Assembly (NCBI RefSeq): GCF_028401955.1
Contig: NZ_JAQOTJ010000009.1
Location: forward strand, 19,809-83,808
From: Bacillus sp. BP-3
GTDB taxonomy: Bacteria; Bacillota; Bacilli; Bacillales; Bacillaceae_G
Direction: 5' to 3'
Length of the DNA stretch: 64,000 bases
In this document: positions 38,386 through 46,435 of the stretch, piece by piece
Layout of the letters: the number at the start of each line of letters is the position of its first letter
How positions within the stretch are numbered: position 1 is the stretch's first letter
Made by a program: the position numbers and the translations under genes
Notes under the pieces: model-generated
Told to the model about the DNA's origin: nothing
The model's input: only the letters and a program-made list of their open reading frames with translations
Databases searched by the model: none

Positions 38386-38559
38386 CTATTGATTTACTTC
38401 TAAAATATTTGTAATAACCCCTTTTGTAACTCCTTCATAATAGACAACTTTCGATACATATTTCGCTATGTTTTCCTCTGTTAAAAGCAATTGGACAATA
38501 CACAGACAAAAACATTGGCCAATAAGTAACCAAATTAAAATTTTCTCTATTGTTTTCAA
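38386..38559 (-). CDS. ypfB: DUF5359 small membrane protein YpfB
   Basis: A 57-residue protein beginning MKTIEKILIWLLIG with one membrane helix (about residues 6-27) and ending GVITNILEVNQ. The length, helix, and position upstream of cmk match YpfB/DUF5359 of B. subtilis. It starts with TTG; GGAG is 9 bases upstream (in GGAGATGTAGGTT). Function unknown. In B. subtilis ypfA (PilZ), ypeB and sleB follow on this side; here a repeat copy and ansA do. Confidence 0.75.
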   Translation of the reverse strand: MKTIEKILIWLLIGQCFCLCIVQLLLTEENIAKYVSKVVYYEGVTKGVITNILEVNQ

Positions 38560-38577
38560 AACCTACATCTCCTTTTC

Positions 38578-38647
38578 CTTATCATTCCGCTCTAACAGAC
38601 ACCTGTTGACAGGCAGTAAGACCTTACAGAGGGAAGTTTCACTTTAT
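38578..38647 (+). repeat. Family A repeat, short diverged copy upstream of ansA
   Basis: 'ttatcattccgctctaac' and 'gacaggcagtaagacct' match the left end; 'gagggaagtttcactttat' is the right end. The middle is missing. Confidence 0.6.
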
Positions 38648-38687
38648 TTTCATTGTGATTATTGCTTAGCAGTTTTATACTTTTTCA

Positions 38688-38716
38688 TTGTCGAATCCAG
38701 TCAAATCATGTTATGT
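38688..38716 (+). promoter_or_regulatory. Candidate promoter of ansA
   Basis: TTGTCG, 17-base spacer, TTATGT, 40 bases before the ansA TTG start. The -10 box is weak. Confidence 0.35.
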
Positions 38717-38755
38717 TCTTAATGTATTTGCATTGATTGGAGAGGGGTAAAGGCA

Positions 38756-39727
38756 TTGAAAAAAATTCTTGTTTTACACACAGGTGGAACAATTGCGATG
38801 GAAGAAGATAAAGAAACTGGAGTTGTTCAACCGGGCGCACAAAATCCACTTTTAAAATTCATTCCAAATTTAGAAGAAGATATCGATTTAATTGTTGAAG
38901 ATGTCTTTCATCTTCCATCTCCTCACATGACACCTAATGAAATGCTGCAATTACAAGTCATGATTGACGAGAAGGTTAAAAACGATAACGTGCAAGGTGT
39001 TGTCATTACACACGGAACAGACACACTAGAAGAAACAGCTTATTTTCTTGACTTAACTGTCCAAGCCGATGTTCCAATTGTCGTTACAGGAGCAATGCGC
39101 TCAAGTAATGAGTTAGGAGCAGATGGTTTATATAACTTTTTGTCAGCCGTAAAAGTTGCGAGTAGTGAAGAGGCAAAGGGAAAAGGCGTTCTTGTCGTAT
39201 TAAACGATGAAATTCACTGTGCAACGAATGTGACAAAAACACATACAAGTAACGTAGCAACATTCCAAAGTCCACAATACGGACCAATTGGAATGGTAAC
39301 AAAGCGTGGTGTTGTCTTCCATCACGCATTAGTGCATCATGAAAAATATGCTGTCACACAAATTACCAAAAATATTGTTATCTTAAAAGCGTATGCTGGT
39401 ATGGATGAAACATTGTTGGCTGCAATTGAGCAATTGCCAGTTGACGGGATCATTATCGAAGCACTTGGCCAGGGAAACTTACCACCGCATACACTTCCTG
39501 CCTTGCAACGTTTGATAGATAAAGATATTCCAGTTGTTCTTGTTTCTCGTTGCTTTAATGGAATTGTCCAAGATGTATATTCGTACGAGGGCGGCGGCAA
39601 ACAATTAAAAAATATGGGCATTATCTTCACATATGGTTTAAATGCTCAAAAGGCTCGTATTAAGCTACTTGTTGCACTAGAAGTAACAAAAGAACAAGCT
39701 GAGATTCAATCTATGTTTAAACATTAA
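38756..39727 (+). CDS. ansA: Type I L-asparaginase
   Basis: A 323-residue cytoplasmic asparaginase. The two catalytic motifs are clear: LHTGGTIAM (first catalytic threonine near residue 12) and THGTDTLEETAYFL (near residue 85). It hydrolyses asparagine to aspartate and ammonia. The start is TTG after GAGGGG. It is one of few plus-strand genes here and stands alone between a repeat and a strong bidirectional terminator; no aspartase gene or AnsR-type regulator is adjacent. Confidence 0.94.
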   Translation: MKKILVLHTGGTIAMEEDKETGVVQPGAQNPLLKFIPNLEEDIDLIVEDVFHLPSPHMTPNEMLQLQVMIDEKVKNDNVQGVVITHGTDTLEETAYFLDLTVQADVPIVVTGAMRSSNELGADGLYNFLSAVKVASSEEAKGKGVLVVLNDEIHCATNVTKTHTSNVATFQSPQYGPIGMVTKRGVVFHHALVHHEKYAVTQITKNIVILKAYAGMDETLLAAIEQLPVDGIIIEALGQGNLPPHTLPALQRLIDKDIPVVLVSRCFNGIVQDVYSYEGGGKQLKNMGIIFTYGLNAQKARIKLLVALEVTKEQAEIQSMFKH

Positions 39728-39741
39728 AATTTGATTATAAC

Positions 39742-39796
39742 GAAAAAACACCTCCGTCTAATTCTTAAGCCTACGAATTAGACGGAGGTGTTTTTC
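39742..39796. terminator. Bidirectional terminator between ansA and ypdA
   Basis: AAAACACCTCCGTCTAATTC and GAATTAGACGGAGGTGTTTT form a perfect 20-base-pair stem with T-runs at both ends. It serves converging ansA and ypdA. Confidence 0.95.
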
Positions 39797-39813
39797 ATTT
39801 ATTACCGTTCTTA

Positions 39814-40800
39814 CTAATTTTTCTGTTCTCGATCTGCAATAAGTTTCGCAATGGCATCCCCATGAAATCGACCATTTTCTATAAAAATTTCATTTGCGTT
39901 ATTACCAGCAGCAATAACACCTGCAATAAAAATCCCTTCCACATTCGTTTCCATCGTTTCTTCGTTATACAGTGGTCTTCCTGTTTCAGAGTCAATTTCT
40001 ACACCCATTTTTGTTAAAAAACTGTGATCTGGATGATAACCTGTCATAGCAAAGACAAAATCATTTAAAACCGTATATTCTTCGATTCCCACTGTATATG
40101 TGACTGTATGTTCTGTAATTTCTTTTATATGTGCACTAAATTCCATTTTTATCGTTCCTTGCCGCACTAACGCTTCAAATTCTGGTAAAATCCACGGTTT
40201 AATACTTGGAGAGTATACTTGACCACGATATAAAACTGTCACACGTGCTCCGCATTTTACAAGCTCTAACGCCGCGTCTATACTTGAATTCTTTCCCCCT
40301 ATCACGATAACGTCGCGATTAAAATAAGGATGTCCTTCTTTGAAATAATGCATTACTTTTTTTAACTCTTCTCCAGGAACATTCATGTAATTAGGATTGT
40401 CATAATATCCAGTTGCAATAATAACATATTTTGCATTGTACCTCTCTCGCTCGCCGTCACCCTTTAACGTTTGAACAAGGAAAGTATCTTCTTCCTTCCG
40501 CACTTCTTCTACTCGTTCAAACGCGTTCACACGTACATGTTTCCGTCTCACTACTTCTCGATAATATGCTAATGCTTGATTCCTAACAGGCTTACGATTT
40601 TCTGTAATAAATGCTACTCCACCAATTTCTAGTTTTTCACTAGAGGAAAAAAACGTTTGGTGTGTTGGATAATTATAGATTGCATTTACAATATTCCCTT
40701 TTTCAATCACAAGTGGATTAATTCCAACATTTTGCATCGCAATCGCTGCCGCTAATCCACACGGCCCGCCACCGATGATAATTGCTATTTCCTTTTGCAT
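39814..40800 (-). CDS. ypdA: FAD-dependent bacillithiol disulfide reductase YpdA (Bdr)
   Basis: A 328-residue flavoprotein. The N-terminal FAD motif GGGPCGLAAA (residues 9-18) carries the cysteine (position 13) that YpdA-family enzymes use to attack bacillithiol disulfide; the NADPH motif GGKNSSIDAALEL is in the middle, and a second FAD contact ATGYYDNPNY follows. YpdA recycles oxidised bacillithiol in Firmicutes. It lies downstream of an amidase gene with its own terminator, and convergent to ansA. Confidence 0.93.
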   Translation of the reverse strand: MQKEIAIIIGGGPCGLAAAIAMQNVGINPLVIEKGNIVNAIYNYPTHQTFFSSSEKLEIGGVAFITENRKPVRNQALAYYREVVRRKHVRVNAFERVEEVRKEEDTFLVQTLKGDGERERYNAKYVIIATGYYDNPNYMNVPGEELKKVMHYFKEGHPYFNRDVIVIGGKNSSIDAALELVKCGARVTVLYRGQVYSPSIKPWILPEFEALVRQGTIKMEFSAHIKEITEHTVTYTVGIEEYTVLNDFVFAMTGYHPDHSFLTKMGVEIDSETGRPLYNEETMETNVEGIFIAGVIAAGNNANEIFIENGRFHGDAIAKLIADREQKN

Positions 40801-40851
40801 GTAAGGCTCAACTCCTAATTTTCTACTCTCTATTCAAATAAACAATTAAAA

Positions 40852-40882
40852 ACAAGAAAAAACCTACTTTCAGCAGTAGGCA
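40852..40882 (-). terminator. Terminator of the amidase gene
   Basis: Minus strand GCCTACT-GCTGAA-AGTAGGT followed by TTTTTC. Confidence 0.75.
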
Positions 40883-40916
40883 CCTATCTTCATTGTATTC
40901 ATTTTTCATATATTTG

Positions 40917-41447
40917 TCATCTATACGATACGTACATGCGATAGACGTCTGCTAAAAACTGCTTAAAAGGTATACCTTGAATATTTAATACACGTTCCGG
41001 GTCAATTTTACGTGTAGGATCAAGTTTTTTATGTGAAACAATGTCTGTCCTTGGATTCAATCCAAAATTATGACACAAATAGGCATGATACCAAGTGAAA
41101 CGTGTATACGCATCCCAAAAATTTATATTACCACCGTAGCAAAGTTCAACACCAATTGCTGCGCTATTAGCATTGTAACCATATATATCATTATCTATTG
41201 GAACGTTGTATCGAACATGATAGGCTACTTCATTGATTGGAATAATCTCAAGTATGGTTTTATCATCAATAAATGTATGAGCTGAAGCTTTCGGTTGCAC
41301 TTCATTAAAATAATCTCGATTTCCAATCGCATTACTACCTGGATTCCCTGTATCATGACTGACAATAAAGCGAACTTTTGAAAGTGGCAGGCCTGACCTT
41401 GAGCTTCCATGTTTAATATAATTTCGCTGTATAGGAAATTTCGCCAT
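40917..41447 (-). CDS. N-acetylmuramoyl-L-alanine amidase, Amidase_2 type (CwlA/CwlH-like)
   Basis: A 176-residue protein that is essentially one Amidase_2 domain. The zinc ligands fit SHDTGN (H31), the middle AHTFID and SHKKLDPTRKIDP. It would cleave the bond between muramic acid and the stem peptide. No signal peptide or cell-wall repeat domain is visible, as with CwlA/CwlH-type sporulation or phage-derived amidases. The ribosome site GGAG is 9 bases upstream and overlaps one arm of an inverted repeat (41449-41458). Confidence 0.88.
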   Translation of the reverse strand: MAKFPIQRNYIKHGSSRSGLPLSKVRFIVSHDTGNPGSNAIGNRDYFNEVQPKASAHTFIDDKTILEIIPINEVAYHVRYNVPIDNDIYGYNANSAAIGVELCYGGNINFWDAYTRFTWYHAYLCHNFGLNPRTDIVSHKKLDPTRKIDPERVLNIQGIPFKQFLADVYRMYVSYR

Positions 41448-41448
41448 T

Positions 41449-41508
41449 CACATCATCTCCGCTCTTATAGAATAATCTCCCTAATCTTATATGTATTCAG
41501 ATGATGTG
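41449..41508 (-). promoter_or_regulatory. Leader inverted repeat touching the amidase ribosome site
   Basis: On the minus strand CACATCATCT (from 41508) is complementary to AGATGATGTG (ending 41449), which overlaps GGAG just before the ATG at 41447. The loop is 40 bases. This could mask the ribosome site. Confidence 0.35.
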
Positions 41509-41526
41509 TCCCTATCGCAAACATTA

Positions 41527-41760
41527 TTATGAAAACAGAAAATCCATCATATTTGAAACAAATACCATAAATAATAGCATACTTACCACCACAGTATAGA
41601 AACCATAAAACCAAATTTCATCCTGCTTCGTTTCTAAACCAAAAAAACGATTCACTGTATGTAAGAAGGAAGATCCTTTCACATCCTTCTTACGTAAACT
41701 TTCAACTCGCTCCACTACATGTGTTGGCATCATAAAACGTTGTTCTGCAGTCGTTTTCAT
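41527..41760 (-). CDS. Small membrane protein of unknown function
   Basis: A 77-residue protein. Residues 1-45 are polar (MKTTAEQRFMMPTHVVERVES) and residues 48-74 form one strong membrane helix ending FVSNMMDFLFS. AAAGGAG precedes the ATG by 9 bases. I do not recognise the family. It sits between the amidase and a short frameshifted gene that also encodes one membrane helix region. Confidence 0.65.
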   Translation of the reverse strand: MKTTAEQRFMMPTHVVERVESLRKKDVKGSSFLHTVNRFFGLETKQDEIWFYGFYTVVVSMLLFMVFVSNMMDFLFS

Positions 41761-41799
41761 TAAAATCTCTCCTTTATAATTAGCAAATGCTTCCCATCA

Positions 41800-41842
41800 A
41801 TGAATAACGAATAAATTTCTCACTGTGGAACTTTCACTTTAT
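41800..41842 (+). repeat. Family A repeat, decayed mini copy
   Basis: 'gaataacgaataaatttctcactgtgg' precedes 'aactttcactttat', the right-end motif. The left end is not intact. Confidence 0.4.
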
Positions 41843-41910
41843 TCCCGTTTTTCTATCTAAGGAGAGTATAGCACGAACGTTCTGGCAGAACAAGTGTTCT
41901 TTTTTATTTT

Positions 41911-42113
41911 TTACAAGTTCATGTAACTCACAATCAATACAACGATTGCGCATACACCTACAATGAGTGGACCGATAATAAATATTCCGAATAATAGAGA
42001 AGCAAGTGCTTCTCCTAGCAGCTGAAGAGGCGATATTTTTCCTCTAACTTCTTTTCTAAATTCATAATTTGTTGTTCTAATTCAACCACTCGTTTCATTA
42101 GATCTACTTGCAC
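41911..42113 (-). pseudogene. Small coiled-coil/membrane protein gene with a frame break
   Basis: Two overlapping minus-strand frames join at GGAAAAATATCG. The first, from GTG at 42113 (GGGGGAG upstream), gives a heptad-like segment (MQVDLMKRVVELEQQ..KLEEK) and stops at 42015. The second, one frame back, continues ISPLQLLGEALASLLFGIF and a membrane helix IIGPLIVGVCAIVVLIV to TAA at 41911. A single -1 shift at the five-A run yields one 67-residue protein of coherent design. I call it a probable one-base frameshift; programmed -1 slippage or a sequencing error are alternatives. Family not recognised. Confidence 0.55.
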
Positions 42114-42215
42114 TACGCTCCCCCACTTTCCCTTATCACCTTTTCTAAATTGCTTCAACTAACCATCAGTAGAAAAACGAATGCAACTTTCACTTGATCT
42201 TGCAATCTAATTACG

Positions 42216-42254
42216 ACAAAAAACCGCAACTTCCTTTGAGGAAATTGCGGTTTT
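42216..42254 (-). terminator. Terminator of gudB
   Basis: AAACCGCAA (42221-42229) and TTGCGGTTT (42245-42253) form the stem, with TTCCT/AGGAA pairing further in; the minus strand continues TTTTTTG. Confidence 0.85.
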
Positions 42255-42270
42255 CATAATCAATAATCGG

Positions 42271-42426
42271 TTTATCCCGCATTAACGGGCAGTAAAACCC
42301 CCACCTCAAGATTGAGAGAAAATCGAAGAAGATAGGGGGGATAACTGCCCGTAAAAGCCCGATTGGTTCAACTAACCATCAGTGGTGGGATGAAGAAGCC
42401 CCCCGCTGATGGAAGTTTCACTTTAT
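42271..42426 (+). repeat. Family A repeat, 156-base copy ending on gudB stop
   Basis: Bounded by TTTAT at 42271-42275 and 42422-42426. The right boundary contains the gudB stop codon (42423-42425). It has 'gggggataactgcccg', 'cccgattggttc' and a GC-rich hairpin. It lies between the gudB stop and the gudB terminator. Confidence 0.85.
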
Positions 42427-43706
42427 ACCCAGCCTCTGAAACGACTTGCTTCTGCCATTTTACGAACCCCAACCATATAAGCTGCTAAACGCATATCCAC
42501 TTTACGAATTTGCGCTGTTTCGTAAATAGAATCAAACGAGCTTACCATTACTTTTTCTAAACGAGCTTCTACTTCTTCTTCTGTCCAGTAGTAACCTTGG
42601 TTATTTTGTACCCACTCAAAGTAAGAAACTGTTACACCGCCAGCACTTGCTAATACGTCTGGAACAAGTAAAATGCCACGTTCTGTTAAAATTTTCGTTG
42701 CTTCTAACGTTGTAGGACCGTTTGCTGCTTCTACAACAATTTTCGCTTTAATATTTGCTGCATTTTCTTCTGTAATTTGGTTTTCAATAGCAGCTGGAAC
42801 TAAAATATCACAATCTAGTTCTAATAACTCTTTATTTGAAATTGTATTATTGAACAATTTCGTTACTGTACCGAAGCTATCACGACGATCTAATAAATAA
42901 TCAATGTCTAGACCGTTTGGATCATGAAGTGCACCGTAAGCATCTGAAATCGCGATTACCTTTGCTCCCGCATCGTGCATAAACTTCGCTAAGAAGCTAC
43001 CTGCATTTCCGAATCCTTGTACAACAACACGTGCACCTTTAATATCAATATTACGCTTCTTCGCTGCTTCACGAATACAAATTGTTACACCTTTTGCAGT
43101 CGCTGTTTCACGTCCATGAGATCCACCTAATACAAGTGGCTTCCCTGTAATAAATCCAGGTGAATTAAATTCGTCAATGCGGCTATATTCATCCATCATC
43201 CATGCCATAATTTGTGAATTTGTAAATACATCTGGAGCTGGAATATCTTTTGTTGGCCCTACAATTTGACTAATTGCTCTTACATAGCCACGGCTTAATC
43301 TTTCTAACTCACGGAAAGACATTTCACGTGGATCACAAACGATACCACCTTTACCACCACCGTATGGTAGGTCAACAATACCACATTTCAAGCTCATCCA
43401 AATTGAAAGTGCTTTCACTTCATTTTCCGTTACATTCGGATGGAAGCGAATACCACCCTTTGTCGGACCAACAGCATCATTATGCTGAGCGCGATATCCT
43501 GTAAATATTTTAACAGTTCCATCATCCATTCGAACTGGAATCTTCACTGTCATCATACGAATCGGTTCTTTAAGTAATTCATATACTTCGTTTGGATAAC
43601 CCAATTTTTCTAAGGCTTCTTTAATAACAATTTGCGTCGAATTCAACAGTTCAAAATGTTGTTCTCTTTGTTGTGTTTGTGTTTGAGCTCCCTTTTCGGC
43701 TACCAT
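42423..43706 (-). CDS. gudB: NAD-dependent glutamate dehydrogenase
   Basis: A 427-residue glutamate dehydrogenase (GudB/RocG type) linking glutamate breakdown to the TCA cycle. The catalytic region LPYGGGKGGI (near residues 108-117) and the Rossmann GFGNAGSF are intact. The segment NEVKALSIWMSLK lacks the 9-base duplication that inactivates gudB in B. subtilis 168, so the enzyme should be active. AGGGGG is 10 bases before the ATG. A promoter and CcpA-like sites lie upstream; its stop codon is the end of a repeat. Confidence 0.95.
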   Translation of the reverse strand: MVAEKGAQTQTQQREQHFELLNSTQIVIKEALEKLGYPNEVYELLKEPIRMMTVKIPVRMDDGTVKIFTGYRAQHNDAVGPTKGGIRFHPNVTENEVKALSIWMSLKCGIVDLPYGGGKGGIVCDPREMSFRELERLSRGYVRAISQIVGPTKDIPAPDVFTNSQIMAWMMDEYSRIDEFNSPGFITGKPLVLGGSHGRETATAKGVTICIREAAKKRNIDIKGARVVVQGFGNAGSFLAKFMHDAGAKVIAISDAYGALHDPNGLDIDYLLDRRDSFGTVTKLFNNTISNKELLELDCDILVPAAIENQITEENAANIKAKIVVEAANGPTTLEATKILTERGILLVPDVLASAGGVTVSYFEWVQNNQGYYWTEEEVEARLEKVMVSSFDSIYETAQIRKVDMRLAAYMVGVRKMAEASRFRGWV

Positions 43707-43756
43707 AGTAAGTAAACCCCCTGTAATTTCACTTGTTTAGTAAACCTTCATTGCCT

Positions 43757-43784
43757 AGTATACACTCTTAAAATAGGAATGCAA
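43757..43784 (-). promoter_or_regulatory. Sigma-A type promoter of gudB
   Basis: Minus strand TTGCAT, 16-base spacer, TATACT, 51 bases before the start codon. Confidence 0.6.
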
Positions 43785-43838
43785 GAGAAAACGCTAACAA
43801 ATATATGCAAACGTTTTTTATTTTTGCAAACGTTTTCA
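43785..43838 (-). promoter_or_regulatory. Cluster of CcpA (cre)-like sites upstream of gudB
   Basis: TTGCAAACGTTTTCA (43824-43838) fits the cre consensus WTGNAANCGNWNNCW at every fixed position. ATGCAAACGTTTTTT (43805-43819) misses one, and the 'gaaaacgctaaca' near 43786-43799 misses one. All lie directly upstream of the -35 box. Confidence 0.6.
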
Positions 43839-43929
43839 ATATCATTATAGTATTTATGTTGTTTTTAGAAAAGCGAAATACGTAAAAAGTTAATATTTTT
43901 TTATATAATATAATGTTTAAATACTTTAT

Positions 43930-43972
43930 ATAAAGAAAACCTCAACTATATCACTTAGCTGAGGTTTTCTTT
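43930..43972 (-). terminator. Terminator of mecB
   Basis: GAAAACCTCA and TGAGGTTTTC form a 10-base-pair stem around a 14-base loop; CTTT follows on the minus strand. One arm carries the end of the coding region. Confidence 0.75.
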
Positions 43973-44560
43973 TGCGATAAAGTATTTGTGGATTTGTTTA
44001 ATTGCGTCATTCGCCATAAGCTCTTTTCCATATTCCATCATTCGATAAATTGTAATTGTAGAAGAGCTACCAAACTCTGCTAAAATAGCAATCATATCTT
44101 CTTTCAATAACGTAGTTGTCTCTTCTTCTAACCATAAATAAAAACGGTCTTGCCAACCATAAAGCTTTCCGCCTGTAACTCCAAGACTATATAAACGCCC
44201 AGCTAATGCAATTATATCTTCTAACGAAGTAAATTCGTATAATATATGCTCACTCTCATCAAGAGTAACTTGCATTTCAATAAATTCATCTTGAAATTCT
44301 TCTTCCGTATCTAACTCTTGATTTTCTTTTGTAACAATAACAACCATACCTTGTGCCTGTAATGAGAACACTTCCACTGCAATTGGACCATCCGCTTCAA
44401 AGCCGAGCTCTTTATTTGCTTCTTGCATCATATCTCGAAATAGTTGTTGTACTTTAGGAGCATTTTTCCATAAATCTTCCTTCGTGAGCCCACGTTCTGA
44501 CAAATCATCGAACGTTAGAAAGATTTTTATTTTATTATAATTTAAACGTTCCAGCCTCAT
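43955..44560 (-). CDS. mecB: ClpC adaptor protein MecB (YpbH)
   Basis: A 201-residue MecA-family adaptor that brings substrates to ClpCP. The N-terminal domain begins MRLERLNYNKIKIFLTFDDLSERGLTKEDLW, matching the substrate-binding domain, and the C-terminal ClpC-binding domain covers residues 110-195 (LYEFTSLEDIIALA, LYGWQDRFYL). Given its place next to ypbG it is the YpbH paralogue and not MecA, which is elsewhere in bacilli. GGAGG precedes the ATG by 7 bases. Confidence 0.9.
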   Translation of the reverse strand: MRLERLNYNKIKIFLTFDDLSERGLTKEDLWKNAPKVQQLFRDMMQEANKELGFEADGPIAVEVFSLQAQGMVVIVTKENQELDTEEEFQDEFIEMQVTLDESEHILYEFTSLEDIIALAGRLYSLGVTGGKLYGWQDRFYLWLEEETTTLLKEDMIAILAEFGSSSTITIYRMMEYGKELMANDAIKQIHKYFIAKENLS

Positions 44561-44637
44561 CCCGTAACCTCCTTACGCAACCGTTGCATCTAATTTTTAT
44601 TATATGAAACAGAAAATAGATGGTTCTCTTCGAACAA

Positions 44638-45537
44638 CTATTCTGACATTTTTAACCATTCATCCCACTCTTCTGTCGTATCCCCAACAAACAAATTACA
44701 AATCTCTTCTTTTTCTTCATTACAAGCAAACCTAAAAGCAAAACCGCTAAGTCCGATAGAAAGATTTTTATATTGCTCATGCAATCTCTTTGCAAGTTGA
44801 ACACTTGCCATTATATTTTCTTGCATTGTACAAGAAATAAACAGCAATTTAGGATTTACTCGTGTAATTACATCATGAATGCCGGCTTCTTCCATGCCTG
44901 TCCCAATATAAATTGTTGGATAACCTTTTCGGCGTAAATATGTTGTAAAAATAAATAATTCGAGAGCTTGTATTTCTCCTGGAACACATATAGAAAGCAC
45001 CTTCGATGTTCCTGTATTCGCGGGTATACTATAATAAATCGCTCCTATACGTGATTGTAAAAGAGAAATTGCATATTGTTCCTCTGCACTAGTTATTTTT
45101 TCATTCAAGCGTTTCTCTCTTAACTTGACCAGTAATTTTATGAACACATCTGTAATCACTTTATCTATAGAAAAAATGCTAAAAGCTTCGTTCAATAATT
45201 CGAGAGCTTGTATTTCATCAAATTTTAACAAAGAATACAAGATATCGTCTACTAAAAGTTCTACTTTATTATATTCTTTTTCTAATAAATTGTGATTTTG
45301 TAATTGATTATTTTCTAATAAACTTACTGCTTGTCCAATGGTAAAACCTTGATTCAGTTTATTAATAAGCCATTTAAAAATTTGAACATGTTCTTCCGTA
45401 TATAAACGATGTCCAGCATCATTACGCTTCGGTGTAATGATTTGATATCGCCTTTCCCAAGCCCGCAATGTTCCTGGATGTATCCCGAGCATATTGGAAA
45501 TGGCTTTAATATTATATTTACCGGTTGAATTTGGCAT
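44638..45537 (-). CDS. MerR-family regulator with B12-binding fold, cobalt-ligand histidines replaced
   Basis: A 299-residue CarH/LitR-like protein. Residues 6-75 are a MerR winged helix (HPGTLRAWERRY, NDAGHRLYTEEH); 85-165 the helical cap; 175-295 the B12-binding Rossmann-like fold. The histidines that bind B12 in CarH are missing: the cap EH is EQ at 153-154, the ExH of the second site is EIQ at 188-190, and the W of W-x9-EH is absent. It probably does not bind adenosylcobalamin in the known way. AAGGTGG is 6 bases before the ATG at 45537. Absent from this locus in B. subtilis; 27 bases downstream of ypbG. Confidence 0.85.
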   Translation of the reverse strand: MPNSTGKYNIKAISNMLGIHPGTLRAWERRYQIITPKRNDAGHRLYTEEHVQIFKWLINKLNQGFTIGQAVSLLENNQLQNHNLLEKEYNKVELLVDDILYSLLKFDEIQALELLNEAFSIFSIDKVITDVFIKLLVKLREKRLNEKITSAEEQYAISLLQSRIGAIYYSIPANTGTSKVLSICVPGEIQALELFIFTTYLRRKGYPTIYIGTGMEEAGIHDVITRVNPKLLFISCTMQENIMASVQLAKRLHEQYKNLSIGLSGFAFRFACNEEKEEICNLFVGDTTEEWDEWLKMSE

Positions 45538-45563
45538 ATATCTTCCCACCTTAAAAAACAGCG

Positions 45564-46340
45564 TCAATCTTTTCTTCGTAATGTAATCAAATGCGTTTGT
45601 GCAGGAGCTCGAAACCGTAATGGTACAAATGTTGTTCCATAACCATTACTTACAAACAAAGTTGTATGTGGATATTCATAAATGCCACCTTTCAAAAAAC
45701 TTGTAGCATGAAATAACCGAATTTGTCCACCGTGCGTATGACCACTTAGTATACAGGAAATACGTTCCGTTCCATTTAATTTATATAAAATATCAGGATT
45801 GTGGCTCACAAGTATGCGGAAGCCCTTTTCTTCGCAATCTGCTAATGCTAAATCTAATCGATCACGCTTCAAACCCACATCATCAACACCTAGTAACCAT
45901 ATTTTTTCTCCAAGCTCCGATTCAAATAAAGTCCCTGTATTGTCTAAAATTTTCACGCCATTTTGAAGAAGTAACGCGTCTAATTCGTGAAAATCAATTT
46001 CATAGTCATTATTACCCCAAACAAAATATACTTGTCCAATTTCATTTAACCGTTTAATATTATCAGCTACTCGTGATAAAGGTACTCCTCGTTCCGCTAG
46101 ATCCCCACCTATAATAACAAGATCTACTTTTCCTTTTACTTTCTGTATTAAAGATTGAGATACCACTCTTCTGTGAATATCTGAAATAAAAAAAATTCGA
46201 ACTTCTCCAAAACTAATTGGAAAATTCGCAAATGTTATGATGTGCTCTACCAATGTATCACGTATCGCTTCTCTATACATCATAATAAAACAAACAATTA
46301 CAATACATATAATGAAACAACCTAACACTACCCATGTCAT
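45564..46340 (-). CDS. ypbG: Metallophosphoesterase YpbG
   Basis: A 258-residue calcineurin-like phosphoesterase with one N-terminal membrane anchor (residues 3-22). The metal motifs are complete: DIHRR (near 53), GGDLAE, WGNND, SHNPD and SGHTHGGQ. It resembles the family of cell-surface or membrane-attached YkuE-like enzymes. Substrate unknown. A weak ribosome site (GGGGAAAG) precedes the ATG. It is upstream of and close to the MerR-like gene. Confidence 0.87.
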   Translation of the reverse strand: MTWVVLGCFIICIVIVCFIMMYREAIRDTLVEHIITFANFPISFGEVRIFFISDIHRRVVSQSLIQKVKGKVDLVIIGGDLAERGVPLSRVADNIKRLNEIGQVYFVWGNNDYEIDFHELDALLLQNGVKILDNTGTLFESELGEKIWLLGVDDVGLKRDRLDLALADCEEKGFRILVSHNPDILYKLNGTERISCILSGHTHGGQIRLFHATSFLKGGIYEYPHTTLFVSNGYGTTFVPLRFRAPAQTHLITLRRKD

Positions 46341-46435
46341 ACTCTTTCCCCATCTTTCTTCTTAACAGAATATAACTACATCAATTTATGAAGAGAGAAC
46401 AATTACTTTCTGTAAAAATAAGATTGATACGACAG

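Noticed and set aside
42423-43706. Cryptic gudB with 9-base duplication as in B. subtilis 168
   Set aside because: The segment encoding NEVKALSIWMSLK has no duplicated triplet set, so the gene looks functional.
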